Source: Streptomyces sp. HSG2
GTDB lineage: Bacteria > Actinomycetota > Actinomycetes > Streptomycetales > Streptomycetaceae
NCBI RefSeq assembly: GCF_016598575.1
Contig: NZ_CP066801.1
Location: 930,001-994,000, forward strand
Direction: 5' to 3'
Length of the DNA stretch: 64,000 bases
The translations under genes and the position numbers were made by a program. Shown piece after piece: positions 50,902 to 59,796 of this stretch. How positions within the stretch are numbered: the stretch's first letter is position 1; the number at the start of each line of letters is the position of its first letter. The notes under the pieces were generated by a model. That model made no database searches and had not been told where the DNA came from. It saw only the letters and a program-made list of their open reading frames with translations.

Positions 50902-51735
50902 TCACGCCCTTCGGTGCCTGCCCCCGCCGTTGTCCGCCGCGCCCGTGGTGCCCGACTCGAAGGAGCCGGCGACCGGTGCGGCGTCGCCGGCTGGGGCCGT
51001 CGCACGGCCGAGGGCCTCGCCGTCCGCGGCCTCGGTGGCCTCGCGCCGCGCTCGCTCGGCCGCCTCCATCTCCGCGAAGACGTCGATCGGTGCGGGAGCC
51101 TTCGCCAGGAAGATCCAGGTCAACCACACGGCCAGCAGGAACGGCGGGATCTTCAGGGCGACCAGGACCCAGCCGAGCTGCTCGACGTTCGCCCACCAGT
51201 ACAGCGGGAAGAGGATCGCGCACTTGCCGAGCAGGATCGCGCCCCAGGCGTAGCTGGCCTTGGTGTAGGCCTTCTTTCGGCCCGGGTTCCGGGAGCGCCA
51301 GGAGAGGTTCTCCTTGAAGACCGGCCCGAGCAGCAGACCGATCAACGGGACGCCGGCCATGGCGGTGACGACATAGGCGAGACCGAGGCCGAGGGTGTAC
51401 AGCATGCCGGGGAGGTAGAAGTTCCGCGCGCTGCCCGTCATCATCGCGAAGACGACACCGAAGGCGACCCCGAAGACTCCGCTGAAGGCGTGCTTGACCG
51501 TGTCCTTCCGGACCAGTCGGACGGCGACCAGCACGAGCGCGGCGGCGAGCGCCGCGATGGCGGACATGTGCAGATCGCTGTTGACGGTGTAGATCGAGAC
51601 GAAGAGCAGTCCGGGCAACACGGTCTCGACCATGCCCCGCACGCCGCCGAAGGCCTCGAAGAGGGCGGCCTCCGTGACCGCCCTCGCCTCGTCCGCTGCC
51701 CGACCGTCCGCGGTCGGCTTGTCCAGGGGCGTCAC
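50902..51735 (-). CDS. DUF3159 membrane protein
   Basis: A 277-residue actinobacterial membrane protein of the DUF3159 family, with about five transmembrane helices between residues 35 and 210 (VLPGLLFVSIYTV, AALVLVAVRLV, FGVVFAMMTG, and so on). A hydrophilic Ala/Glu-rich tail of about 60 residues ends it. GTG 51735 lies 3 nt after the stop of the OB-fold gene, so the two are co-transcribed. Function is not known. Confidence 0.88.
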   Translation of the reverse strand: MTPLDKPTADGRAADEARAVTEAALFEAFGGVRGMVETVLPGLLFVSIYTVNSDLHMSAIAALAAALVLVAVRLVRKDTVKHAFSGVFGVAFGVVFAMMTGSARNFYLPGMLYTLGLGLAYVVTAMAGVPLIGLLLGPVFKENLSWRSRNPGRKKAYTKASYAWGAILLGKCAILFPLYWWANVEQLGWVLVALKIPPFLLAVWLTWIFLAKAPAPIDVFAEMEAAERARREATEAADGEALGRATAPAGDAAPVAGSFESGTTGAADNGGGRHRRA

Positions 51736-51738
51736 CGG

Positions 51739-52134
51739 CTACTCCCGTCCGAGGGGGCGAAGTTCGTACTTCGGGTTGAAGAGCACCCGGCGACCTCGGC
51801 TCATCGAGATCCTGCCCGATGCGATGAGCCTGCGTCCCGGCTCGATGCCGACGATGGAGCGCCTGCCCAGCCACACCACGTCCAGGGGAGCGGAGCCGTC
51901 GAACAGCTCGGCCTCGAGAGTCGGGACGCCCGCCCTGGGTCGCAGCGTGACCGTGCGCAAGGTACCAGTAACCGTGACGATCTGCCGATCCAGGCAGTCG
52001 CCGATCCTGGTGCAGCCGGCGGTCGCGGCTTCCTCCCGCAGTTCCGCGGACTCCAGGTCCTCCTGCGAGGAGGAGAGCCGGTCGATTATGCGCCGGAAGC
52101 GGCCCACCGGCTTGTCGGAACGGGGAGCACTCAT
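51739..52134 (-). CDS. OB-fold nucleic-acid-binding protein
   Basis: A 131-residue protein: a basic N-terminal helix, then an OB fold (VTVTGTLRTVTLRPRAGVPTLEAELFDG to LIASGRISMS). The OB-fold suggests RNA or DNA binding. The ATG at 52134 is preferred to 52185. It is linked with DUF3159 (3-nt gap) in the conserved dut-neighbourhood of Streptomyces. Confidence 0.85.
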   Translation of the reverse strand: MSAPRSDKPVGRFRRIIDRLSSSQEDLESAELREEAATAGCTRIGDCLDRQIVTVTGTLRTVTLRPRAGVPTLEAELFDGSAPLDVVWLGRRSIVGIEPGRRLIASGRISMSRGRRVLFNPKYELRPLGRE

Positions 52135-52326
52135 ACCTGAAGCGTACCGGGGCGGAACGACGGTCAGGCGGCCACCGGACGACAAGCGCCTCGGGCCCCG
52201 AGATCGCGGGCCCGCGTGCGCGCCGGGCCGGGCGATTGGCCCGTTCCGGCCCCTGCCGGCCGGCCGGACCGCCCGATCGACGGCCTCCCGGGCCCTCGAT
52301 CGGGGAGGGAAGGCCCCGACCGGCGT

Positions 52327-53079
52327 CTAGCGGACTTCGGTGATCTCCGGCCCGCGCTGCAGCTGGCCCATGCCTCCGGAGAAGCGGGAGCCCTCTTCCT
52401 GTTGCACGCCCTCGGGGACCATCTGCGCGTCGTTGGGGAGCTTGAGCACGATCGGGTCACGCGGAGCCATCGGGCCGTCACCGCGTACGACGACGGTGTC
52501 CCGGAAGATCTGCTCCAGGAGCCCGGCCGCCTGGGGTTGCACGGCGCCCTGCCCGGAGATCACGCCGCGCAGGAACCAGCGGGACCCGTCCACGCCGACG
52601 AACCGGACGACCTGGAAGCCACCGGTGCCGTCCGGCAGCTGCACCGGGACCTGCGCCCGCAGCTCCCACCCGAGCGGTCCCTCGACCTCGTCGATGATGC
52701 CACCCTGTCGGGTGATGCCGGACGCGATCTCCTCGCGCACCTCGGACCAGATGCCCTCGCGCCTCGGCGCGGCGAAGGCCTGGAGCTGGATGGCGCTGTC
52801 GCGCAGCACCACCGTCGCCGCGACGATGGCGTCGCCGGCGACCTCGACCCGCAGCTCCATGCCGTCGACTCCCGGCACGAAGAGGCCGCCGAGATCGACA
52901 CGCCCCTCGGCGGGGTCGCCGATCTCGCCGCTGTCCCACGGCCCGTCCGGTCGGGGTTCCGGTTCCAGCCGGACCCGCGAGGTCTCGCCGTCCGCCTCGG
53001 TGTCGACGCCGTCGACGACCTGCTCGGCCTCGCCCGCCGCGTCATCGGCGGCGCTCATCTTCTTGCGACGTCCGAACAC
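52327..53079 (-). CDS. DUF3710 protein
   Basis: A 250-residue DUF3710 protein: a basic start (VFGRRKK), an acidic region (residues 8-55), then a beta-rich domain (VDLGGLFVPG, VVRFVGVDGSRWFLRGVISG, VVRGDGPMAPRDPI). No function is established. GTG 53079 has GGAAGGA located in the last codons of dut, one base past whose stop it begins, so expression is linked to dut. Confidence 0.9.
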   Translation of the reverse strand: MFGRRKKMSAADDAAGEAEQVVDGVDTEADGETSRVRLEPEPRPDGPWDSGEIGDPAEGRVDLGGLFVPGVDGMELRVEVAGDAIVAATVVLRDSAIQLQAFAAPRREGIWSEVREEIASGITRQGGIIDEVEGPLGWELRAQVPVQLPDGTGGFQVVRFVGVDGSRWFLRGVISGQGAVQPQAAGLLEQIFRDTVVVRGDGPMAPRDPIVLKLPNDAQMVPEGVQQEEGSRFSGGMGQLQRGPEITEVR

Positions 53080-53080
53080 G

Positions 53081-53632
53081 TCACTGTCCTTCCCGGTCGG
53101 ATACGACCGAAGCGTATCGATTCCCGCCCGCGGAGCCACCCCCGGCGGCCGGACCGCCCGGGTTCCCGGCGGGTCGCGCCCCGGCATGGCCTCCGGTGGA
53201 TCCGAGGCCGCCCTCGCCCCGAGCGGAGTCGGGGAGGTGCGCGACCTCACGGAAGCGGACCCGCTCGACCCGCTGGACGACCAGCTGGGCGATCCGATCG
53301 AAGCGTTCGAACCGCACCGGCTCGCGTGGATCGAGATTCACCACGATCACCTTGATCTCTCCACGGTACCCGGCATCGATGGTCCCCGGGGCATTCACCA
53401 GGGCGACACCGCAGCGGGCGGCGAGGCCGGAGCGCGGATGCACGAAGGCCGCGTATCCCTCGGGCAGCGCCACGGACACCCCCGTGGGAAGGACGACGCG
53501 CTCACCGGGCGCGACGACCCGGGCGACCGTGGTCCGCAGGTCGGCCCCGGCGTCCCCGGGCAGGGCGTACGTCGGGAGAGGTACGTCGGGGTCGACGCGG
53601 CGGAGGTCGACTTCGATCCCGCTGTGGCTCAC
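53081..53632 (-). CDS. dut: Deoxyuridine 5'-triphosphate nucleotidohydrolase
   Basis: A 183-residue dUTPase, which hydrolyses dUTP to dUMP and pyrophosphate and keeps uracil out of DNA. All five motifs are present: PGDAGADL, PRSGLAAR, GTIDAGYRGEI, RIAQLVV and RGEGGLGSTG. GTG 53632 overlaps the stop of the PaaI-like gene (GTGA). A Gly/Ala-rich tail of about 30 residues follows motif 5. Core gene in a conserved neighbourhood. Confidence 0.97.
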   Translation of the reverse strand: MSHSGIEVDLRRVDPDVPLPTYALPGDAGADLRTTVARVVAPGERVVLPTGVSVALPEGYAAFVHPRSGLAARCGVALVNAPGTIDAGYRGEIKVIVVNLDPREPVRFERFDRIAQLVVQRVERVRFREVAHLPDSARGEGGLGSTGGHAGARPAGNPGGPAAGGGSAGGNRYASVVSDREGQ

Positions 53633-54213
53633 GGGTTCACCTCGAAGGCGCGGGAGCGGCGGACCTGATCGGGGTCTTCCATGGCGGCGCGGATCTCCTT
53701 GTCTCGTCCGTTCCGGACGAAGTGCTCGACCTTGACCTCGATGAAGAGGGCGTCCGCCCGGACCGCCACGGCTCCGTCGGGACCGCCGATCCGCCCGGTG
53801 GCGGTCGAGTAGATCTTGCGGCCCGCGACGGCGATCACCTCGGCGGCCAGATGGAGCGTGGTGCCGACGGGCACGGGCCGCACGAAGTCGGTCTCCAGTC
53901 GTCCCGTGACGGCGACGACCCGCAGCAGCCAGTTGAGCGAGCCGAGCGTCTCGTCCAGCGCCGTGGCCAGAACCCCGCCGTGCGCCAGGCCGGGGGCCCC
54001 TTGATGCGCCGCCTGGACGGTGAACTCCGCGGTGAGCGACACGCCCTCGCCGGCCCGCGCCTGGAGATGCAGTCCGTGGGGTTGGTCGCCACCGCAGCCG
54101 AAACACTGCTCGTAGTGCGCGCCGAGAAGTTCGCCCGGCGCGGGGGCGTCGGGGTGCCGCACGGGGCGCGCCGCGTCGGCCGGGGGCTGAAGAACCGCGG
54201 AAGTACCACTCAC
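53629..54213 (-). CDS. PaaI-family thioesterase
   Basis: A 194-residue hotdog-fold acyl-CoA thioesterase. The family signature LAHGGVLATALDETLG (HGG ... DE) provides the catalytic residues; a CFGCG motif near residue 36 is typical of the actinobacterial group. GTG 54213 has no ribosome site, but TAAGGT sits 8 nt upstream, so the mRNA is probably leaderless. It is coupled to dut by a GTGA overlap. Confidence 0.88.
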   Translation of the reverse strand: MSGTSAVLQPPADAARPVRHPDAPAPGELLGAHYEQCFGCGGDQPHGLHLQARAGEGVSLTAEFTVQAAHQGAPGLAHGGVLATALDETLGSLNWLLRVVAVTGRLETDFVRPVPVGTTLHLAAEVIAVAGRKIYSTATGRIGGPDGAVAVRADALFIEVKVEHFVRNGRDKEIRAAMEDPDQVRRSRAFEVNP

Positions 54214-54271
54214 AGGCGCAGACCTTACCCGCGCGTCCGCGTCCGGTGGACACCGTGCCAAGCTTGACGAC

Positions 54272-54751
54272 ATGCAGTCCCCCGCCGTCCCGTACGAAGA
54301 ACGCCTCGCCGCGCCCCGATCCTGGTGGTTCGTCTGCCTCCTCCTGGGAGGAGCCGCCGGGCTGACGCTGCTTCCACTGGGCCTCCTCCCGATGCTGGCC
54401 GGCCTGGCGGGGGGCACGGCCCTGGCGGCGGCGGCGACGAGCGCGTACGGATCTCCCCGCATCCGGATCGCCAACGGGACACTGCTCGCCGGGGACGCCC
54501 GGATTCCGGTGACGGCCCTCGGCGACGCCCGGGTACTGGACGCGGCGGAGGCGCGCGCGTGGCGGACCCACCGCGCGGACGCCCGCGCCTTCCTGCTGTT
54601 GCGCTCCTACATCCCCACCGCGGTCCGGATCGAGGTCACCGACCCCGCCGATCCGACACCGTACGTGTACCTGTCGACACGGGAGCCCGAGCGGCTGGCC
54701 GAGGCGCTGAGCGCGGAGCGGTCCGTCGGACAGGGCGACCCGGCGGGCTGA
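54272..54751 (+). CDS. DUF3093 membrane protein
   Basis: A 159-residue DUF3093 protein with two closely spaced transmembrane helices (residues about 18-58) and a soluble C-terminal part (IRIANGTLLAGDARIPVTAL; YVYLSTREPERLAEAL). Function unknown. It is divergent from the PaaI gene with only 58 nt between, so their promoters overlap. Confidence 0.87.
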   Translation: MQSPAVPYEERLAAPRSWWFVCLLLGGAAGLTLLPLGLLPMLAGLAGGTALAAAATSAYGSPRIRIANGTLLAGDARIPVTALGDARVLDAAEARAWRTHRADARAFLLLRSYIPTAVRIEVTDPADPTPYVYLSTREPERLAEALSAERSVGQGDPAG

Positions 54752-54754
54752 CGC

Positions 54755-54774
54755 TCCCCGGCTCCGCGCGGGGA
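54755..54774. terminator. Short hairpin between convergent genes
   Basis: TCCCCG at 54755-54760 pairs with CGGGGA at 54769-54774 (8-nt loop) in the 26-nt gap between the DUF3093 gene and the convergent gene ending at 54778. A short bidirectional terminator is plausible. Confidence 0.55.
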
Positions 54775-54777
54775 CCG

Positions 54778-55704
54778 TCAGTCGCGGGCTCGACGGCGGA
54801 ACGGTCCACCGGCCGGACCCATGTCCAGCGCGTCCGGGGGTGTCTCCAGGGCGGGCAGTCCGGTCAGCGTGTCCCACGGGACTTGGCGGTCACGCAGATC
54901 ACGGCGGATACGAGTGGCGAGCTTCCTGGTGTCCCGCCGGTTCATCACGGCGCCCGCGGCGGCTCCGATCATGAAGGGCAGCAGGTTCGGCAGGTTGCGC
55001 GCCACGCGTTTCATGACCTGCCTGCGCAACCTGTGGCGCATCGGCCCGTCCACCGCCGCGGAGTAGGTCGACGGTCTGGTCACGTCGACGCCGCGCTCCT
55101 CCGTCCAGGACTCCAGGTAGGCCGAGCTGCGGCGGGCGAGGTTTCCGGGGGGCCGCAGCCCGTAGACCTCGTGGAGCTCGGCGATCAGCTTCAGTTCCAC
55201 CGCGGCAACTCCGGTGATCTCGGCGGCCAGCTCGGCGGGCATCGCGGGCGGCACGGGCAGCATCGCCGCGGCACCGACCCCGGCGCCCACGGTGGCGGTG
55301 CTCCGGGCGGCGCCGGCCACCAGTCGGTCGGCGATGTCCTCGGGACCGAGGCCTGGAAACTGTCGGCGCAGCGTGGCCAGGTCCCGGACGGGGATCCGGG
55401 GGGCGATGTCGATGATCCGGTCGGCGAGGCGGGACAAGGCCGCCTTGGCGGCGAATCCGCCTCTGCGGAGGCCCGCGCGCGTCGCGTCGCCGAGCGCGGC
55501 CGACCCGCGACGGGAGACGGAGGGGGAAGGAGAGGGAGGCGAGGTGCCGCGGTCCGTCGAGGCGACGACGGTCTCGAACGAGGCCGTCCCCGGATCGGTC
55601 GGGCCTCGCTCGTCGTCACGCGCGCGACGGGGGCCGCCGAGCGGCCCCGGGTCAGCCGCTCGCCAGGGCAGGCGGCGCTTCCGGGAAGGGGTCGAGCCGG
55701 TCAC
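54778..55704 (-). CDS. Conserved actinobacterial protein
   Basis: A 308-residue protein of a family conserved in this neighbourhood. The first 75 residues are polar and low-complexity. Amphipathic and Ala/Gly-rich segments follow (TVGAGVGAAAMLPVPPAMPAEL, residues about 130-155; LLPFMIGAAAGAVMNRRDT near 245-265). Some resemblance to EcsC-like membrane-associated proteins is noted, but not strong enough to name it. GTG 55704 is 13 nt past the DUF4193 stop and has GAGGCGGGG upstream. Function unknown. Confidence 0.75.
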   Translation of the reverse strand: MTGSTPSRKRRLPWRAADPGPLGGPRRARDDERGPTDPGTASFETVVASTDRGTSPPSPSPSVSRRGSAALGDATRAGLRRGGFAAKAALSRLADRIIDIAPRIPVRDLATLRRQFPGLGPEDIADRLVAGAARSTATVGAGVGAAAMLPVPPAMPAELAAEITGVAAVELKLIAELHEVYGLRPPGNLARRSSAYLESWTEERGVDVTRPSTYSAAVDGPMRHRLRRQVMKRVARNLPNLLPFMIGAAAGAVMNRRDTRKLATRIRRDLRDRQVPWDTLTGLPALETPPDALDMGPAGGPFRRRARD

Positions 55705-55717
55705 GGCCGACCCCGCC

Positions 55718-56014
55718 TCAGTCGCAGTCGCGGCAGATCGGCTGGCCGTTCTTCTCCCGGGCCAGCTGGCTGCGGTGGTGCACGAGGAAACAGCTCATGC
55801 AGGTGAACTCGTCCTGCTGCTTCGGCAGCACGCGGACGGCCAGCTCCTCGTTCGAGAGATCGGCACCGGGCAGCTCCAGACCTTCGGCGGCCTCGAACTC
55901 GTCGACGTCCACCGCGGAGGCGGACTTGTCGTTCCGCCTGGCCTTCAGCTCTTCGAGACTGTCCGAGTCGACGTCGTCGTCGGTCTTGCGTGGAGTGTCG
56001 TAATCGGTTGCCAT
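55718..56014 (-). CDS. DUF4193 zinc-ribbon protein
   Basis: A 98-residue acidic protein ending in a zinc ribbon (FTCMSCFLVHH ... ICRDC). It resembles the DUF4193 family, universal in Actinobacteria, with a distant similarity to DksA/RNA-polymerase-binding zinc proteins. The ATG at 56014 is preferred over 56065 because of the strong GGGGGAGAG site. Its function has not been established. Confidence 0.9.
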   Translation of the reverse strand: MATDYDTPRKTDDDVDSDSLEELKARRNDKSASAVDVDEFEAAEGLELPGADLSNEELAVRVLPKQQDEFTCMSCFLVHHRSQLAREKNGQPICRDCD

Positions 56015-56418
56015 GTCGCTCTCCCCCTCTGGGTGTCTGTGGTGTCTCCAGCGCACGTAACGCATGAGAGGCCGGACTTGTGCCCGACCTGAGGCGGAGA
56101 TTTTGCCTCACATCAAGGTCTGTTACTCAATCGACACCCAACCGCACTCCTCACGAGTGATCGGCGTGGATGGCGAAGGGGACCGTACACGCTCTGGTGG
56201 CCACACCTCAAAGGCGTCTCCCCCTGTACTTCCCGTGAGGACGACCCCGGGAAACCCGGATTTTCCCGACCATCCGACGGCGGTCGCGGTCACGGAGCGT
56301 GGAAGTACGGCAGGCCGAACCTGTGATCGATCACACATCGGAATACCGGGTGCACGGGCGGCGGATTACGCGCGAAGCGAACATCCCGCCGGGTGGCTCG
56401 CCGGTCGGCACCATGATC
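56015..56418. other. Intergenic region upstream of the DUF4193 gene
   Basis: About 400 bases without a gene, containing the DUF4193 promoter. Some AT-richer patches (56100-56150) and short inverted repeats (ATCGATCACACATCGG region near 56325) are visible, but none can be assigned. Confidence 0.45.
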
Positions 56419-57648
56419 TCAGATCGGCAGGGTGACTCGCATGACGAGTCCACCCCCCTCGCGCGGTACCGCGTGGATCCGACCGCCGTGGGCTCGGGCG
56501 ACGGAGCGGGCGATCGAGAGCCCCAGCCCCACCCCCTTGTCGCTCCCGGTCCGCTCGGTCCGCAGGCGCCGGAACGGCTCGAAGAGGTTGTCGATCTCGT
56601 ACGCGGGAACGACCGGACCGGTGTTGGTGACCACCAGCACGGCCTGGCCGTGCTCGACGCTCGTGGTGGCCTCGACACGGCCTCCCTCGGCGACGTTGTA
56701 GCGCACGGCGTTCTGCAACAGGTTGAGCGCGATGCGTTCCAGCAACACGCCGTTGCCCTGGACCACTGCCGGCGCCCGCTCGCCGTCGATCCGCACCCCG
56801 TTGGCCTCCGCCTCGGAGCGCACCTGGTCCACGGCCCGGTTGGCCACCTCGGCCAGATCGACCGGCTTGCGCTCGACGATCTGGTTGTCACTGCGGGCCA
56901 GCAGCAGCAGCCCCTCGACGAGCTGCTCGCTGCGCTCGTTGGTCGCCAACAGCGTCCTGCCGAGTTGCTGTAGCTCGGGGGGCGCGTCGGGGTCGGAGAG
57001 GTGTACCTCGAGCAACGTGCGGTTGATCGCCAGCGGCGTGCGCAGTTCATGGGAGGCGTTGCCGACGAAGCGCTGCTGTGCGCTGAACGCCCGTTCCAGC
57101 CGCGCCAGCATGTCGTCGAAGGTGTCCGCCAGCTCCTTCAGCTCGTCGTCCGGTCCGTCCAGCTCGATCCGGCGGGACAGGTCCGAGCCCGCCACGGCCC
57201 GCGCGGTCCGGGTGATCCGACCCAGGGGGGAGAGCACGCGGCCCGCCATGGCGTAGCCGAACGCGAAGGCGATCACGGCCAGTCCCAGAAGCGCCAGCAG
57301 GGAGCGGCTGAGCAGACTGTCCAGGGCGTGGCGTCGCTGCTCGTTGACGCACTCGTTCATGGCCTCGTTGAACTCGCTGGGCGGCGCCTCGATGGGCAGA
57401 TCACAGACGGCGCTGGTGACGTGCCCGTCCGTGATCCTGAACGGAAGATCACTGCCCACGTTCATCGCCTGCGCCGCCAGCAGGTAGATGATCGACAGCA
57501 GCAGGATGCCCGCGATCAGGAACATGCCGCCGTACAGGAGCGTCAGACGCATCCGGATCGTCGGGCGAAGCCAGGGGAAGGACCCCGAGGGCTCCGGGTC
57601 CCAGGTGGGCTTGGGGGGAGCCTGCGGAGGCGTGGGAGACGCGGCCAC
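56419..57648 (-). CDS. cutS: Sensor histidine kinase CutS
   Basis: A 409-residue membrane kinase: a proline-rich N-terminus, two transmembrane helices (about residues 35-60 and 118-140) around a 60-residue sensor loop with two cysteines (AVCDLP and MNECVNE), a HAMP domain, the phospho-acceptor in FVGNASHELRTPLAI, then NLLQNAVRYN and GVGLGLSIARSV. Length, order and position next to cutR and the dut cluster match CutS of Streptomyces (CutRS, linked to secondary-metabolism and secretion stress). GTG 57648 lies 6 nt past the cutR stop. Confidence 0.88.
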   Translation of the reverse strand: MAASPTPPQAPPKPTWDPEPSGSFPWLRPTIRMRLTLLYGGMFLIAGILLLSIIYLLAAQAMNVGSDLPFRITDGHVTSAVCDLPIEAPPSEFNEAMNECVNEQRRHALDSLLSRSLLALLGLAVIAFAFGYAMAGRVLSPLGRITRTARAVAGSDLSRRIELDGPDDELKELADTFDDMLARLERAFSAQQRFVGNASHELRTPLAINRTLLEVHLSDPDAPPELQQLGRTLLATNERSEQLVEGLLLLARSDNQIVERKPVDLAEVANRAVDQVRSEAEANGVRIDGERAPAVVQGNGVLLERIALNLLQNAVRYNVAEGGRVEATTSVEHGQAVLVVTNTGPVVPAYEIDNLFEPFRRLRTERTGSDKGVGLGLSIARSVARAHGGRIHAVPREGGGLVMRVTLPI

Positions 57649-57654
57649 CGGGCG

Positions 57655-58308
57655 TCAGATCCGATAGCCGGAGCCGGGCACGGTGACGATCACAGGGGGT
57701 TCCCCCAGCTTCCGGCGCAGGGTCATCACCGTCACCCTGACGACGTTGGTGAAGGGGTCCGTGTTCTCGTCCCAGGCCTTCTCCAGCAGCTGCTCGGCGG
57801 AGACCACGGCGCCCTCGCTGCGCATCAGCACCTCCAGGACGGCGAACTCCTTCGGGGCCAGCTGAACCTCCCGCCCGTCCCGGAACACCTCGCGCCGATT
57901 GGGGTCCAGCTTGATCCCGGCACGCTCCAGCACCGGCGGCAGCGGCACGCTCGTGCGTCGCCCGAGCGCACGTACCCGGGCGATCAGCTCGCTGAAGGCG
58001 AAGGGCTTGGGAAGGTAGTCGTCGGCCCCGATCTCCAGCCCCTCCACCCGGTCGCTCACGTCACCGGACGCCGTCAGCATCAGCACCCGGGTGGGCAGAC
58101 CCAGCTCCACGATCTTGCGACAGACGTCGTCGCCGTGGACCAGGGGAAGATCACGGTCGAGGACGACCACGTCGTAGTCGTTGACGCCGATGCGCTCCTG
58201 GGCCGCGGCACCGTCGTACACGACGTCGACGGCCATGGCCTCCCGGCGGAGTCCGGTGGCCACGGCATCGGCGAGCAGCTGCTCGTCCTCGACGACGAGT
58301 ACACGCAC
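57655..58308 (-). CDS. cutR: Response regulator CutR
   Basis: A 217-residue OmpR-type regulator, the length of CutR. The receiver has VEDEQLL, the phosphorylated Asp in DVVVLDRDLP and the Lys in LPKPFAF. The winged helix carries APKEFAVLEVLMRS and VTVMTLRRKLGEPP. GTG 58308 has GGAAGGA 9 nt upstream. It is transcribed first, with cutS following at 6 nt. CutRS loss is known to raise antibiotic production in S. lividans and S. coelicolor. Confidence 0.9.
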   Translation of the reverse strand: MRVLVVEDEQLLADAVATGLRREAMAVDVVYDGAAAQERIGVNDYDVVVLDRDLPLVHGDDVCRKIVELGLPTRVLMLTASGDVSDRVEGLEIGADDYLPKPFAFSELIARVRALGRRTSVPLPPVLERAGIKLDPNRREVFRDGREVQLAPKEFAVLEVLMRSEGAVVSAEQLLEKAWDENTDPFTNVVRVTVMTLRRKLGEPPVIVTVPGSGYRI

Positions 58309-58729
58309 GTCGCTGTTCCTTCCTGTATCCGGCCGCACGGCCACGGCGGCACGCGCGAGCGGGGGGCGGGTGTGTCCGGTCCATCCTGCCCTTTTCGGCC
58401 ATAAGTCGACGGTAAGGCGGCCGGCGCGAACGACCGGCACGGCACCCGCCGGGCTCCGCGCCACCGACCGCGCGGGATTATTCACGCCCTTCGAGAGGTT
58501 TCCCCTCCCCGGAGCGAGGGGAGGACGGCTGTACACCCCGCGATCACACTCTGCCGTATCGCCCGATCAGCGGTGCGCAGCGTTCCGCTTCCGCCAGGGC
58601 GGGCGGGGGTGTCCGGCCGCACCGCCGCGCGGCGGAGCGGCGCCCGGGCACCCTGTGACACGTGATCGCCCCTCCCGCAGGGCACACCCCCGTGCCATCG
58701 ACCCACGACCCAGGACGAGGGGGCGCACC
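58309..58729. other. Divergent promoter region (cutR / small ORF)
   Basis: About 420 bases with no supportable gene. It must hold the promoter of cutRS and that of the small gene at 58730. No individual sites can be assigned with confidence. Confidence 0.45.
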
Positions 58730-58903
58730 ATGGACGCTTTCACCACAGGACTGCTGCAGCGCATACAGGCGACCGAGTCCGATCTGTCTCGGGCCCTCGA
58801 CGAGGGCGACGACTTCCTCGTCGAGGTGGAACTCGGCGAACTGGACGATCTGCGCCGCCTCGCCGCCGAGCACGGCGTGGAGGTGCGTGCGTCCGGCGTC
58901 TGA
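58730..58903 (+). CDS. Small acidic protein of unknown function
   Basis: A 57-residue acidic protein, mostly one amphipathic helix pair (LLQRIQATESDLSRALDEG; VEVELGELDDLRRLAAEHG). GAGGGGG provides a ribosome site at 8 nt. It lies between cutR and the inositol-phosphatase gene, a position conserved in Streptomyces. Similar small helical proteins may act as protein-protein regulators, but no function is known. Confidence 0.8.
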   Translation: MDAFTTGLLQRIQATESDLSRALDEGDDFLVEVELGELDDLRRLAAEHGVEVRASGV

Positions 58904-58920
58904 CCGGCGGCTCATCCGAG

Positions 58921-58951
58921 AGACCCCGCGGCGGCTTCCGTCGCGGGGTCT
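58921..58951. terminator. Bidirectional terminator hairpin
   Basis: AGACCCCGCG (58921-58930) pairs with CGCGGGGTCT (58942-58951), followed by TTTC, in the gap between the small plus-strand gene and the convergent inositol-phosphatase-family gene. Confidence 0.78.
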
Positions 58952-58964
58952 TTCGCTCTCCGGT

Positions 58965-59789
58965 TCAGTCGTGCCAGGCGCCTGCCTCTTCCAGCAGCAT
59001 CCGGAGGGGCTCGAAGAGTCCTGGAGACGCCGCGATCGTCAACTCGCCCGAGGGCCGGCGACCGGGACGCCCGCCGGTGAGCGCGCCGGCTTCCCGCGCG
59101 ACGAGGTCTCCGGCGGCCAGGTCCCAGGGGCGCAGTCCGCGCTCGTAGTAGCCGTCGAGTCGACCGGCCGCCACATCGCACAGGTCGAGGGCGGCCGACC
59201 CGCCGCGTCGGATGTCCCGCACCGAGGGAATCAGGCCGGCCGCGACCGAGGCCTGGTGCCTCCGGACGGCGGCGACGTAGTTGAACCCGGTGGCGACCAG
59301 AGCCTGGTCGAGGGTGGGCGAGGGTCGACAGGCGAGGGGGCGGGAGTCGCCCAGGGCATCGGTCATCCAGGCACCGACGCCCCGAACCGCCTGGTAGGTC
59401 TCGCCTCGTGGCGGGCACGCGACCACCCCGACGACCGTCTCGCCGTCCTGCTCCACCGCCACCGAGACGGCCCAGGACGGAGACCCGTACAGGTAATTGA
59501 CCGTGCCGTCGAGGGGATCGACGACCCACCTGATCCCGCTGGAGCCCGACACGGAGGCGCCTTCCTCACCCAGCATGCCGTCGTCGGGCCGGCGTTCGGC
59601 GATCAGCGCGGCGATGAGCTTCTCGGCTGCGATGTCCATCTCGGTGACGACGTCGACCGGGCTGGACTTGGTGGCGGCGACGCCCAGATCGGCCGGGCGC
59701 CCGTCGCGCAGCAACTCGCCGGCCCGTTCGGCCGCTTCCCGCGCCACGCCCAGCAGCTCGGCGTGGAGGGGGTCGGTGACTCGGCTCAT
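58965..59789 (-). CDS. Inositol monophosphatase-family phosphatase
   Basis: A 274-residue phosphatase of the inositol monophosphatase family. Metal-binding motifs are visible: GEEGA (first Glu-rich site), WVVDPLDGTVNYLYG (DPLDGT), and the C-terminal RPWDLAAGDLVAREAG (WD). Substrates may be inositol-, histidinol- or nucleotide-phosphates. ATG 59789 has a GAGGA site; upstream frame is spurious. The ferrochelatase gene lies immediately upstream on the same strand (7-nt gap). Confidence 0.92.
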   Translation of the reverse strand: MSRVTDPLHAELLGVAREAAERAGELLRDGRPADLGVAATKSSPVDVVTEMDIAAEKLIAALIAERRPDDGMLGEEGASVSGSSGIRWVVDPLDGTVNYLYGSPSWAVSVAVEQDGETVVGVVACPPRGETYQAVRGVGAWMTDALGDSRPLACRPSPTLDQALVATGFNYVAAVRRHQASVAAGLIPSVRDIRRGGSAALDLCDVAAGRLDGYYERGLRPWDLAAGDLVAREAGALTGGRPGRRPSGELTIAASPGLFEPLRMLLEEAGAWHD

Positions 59790-59796
59790 GTCGTCC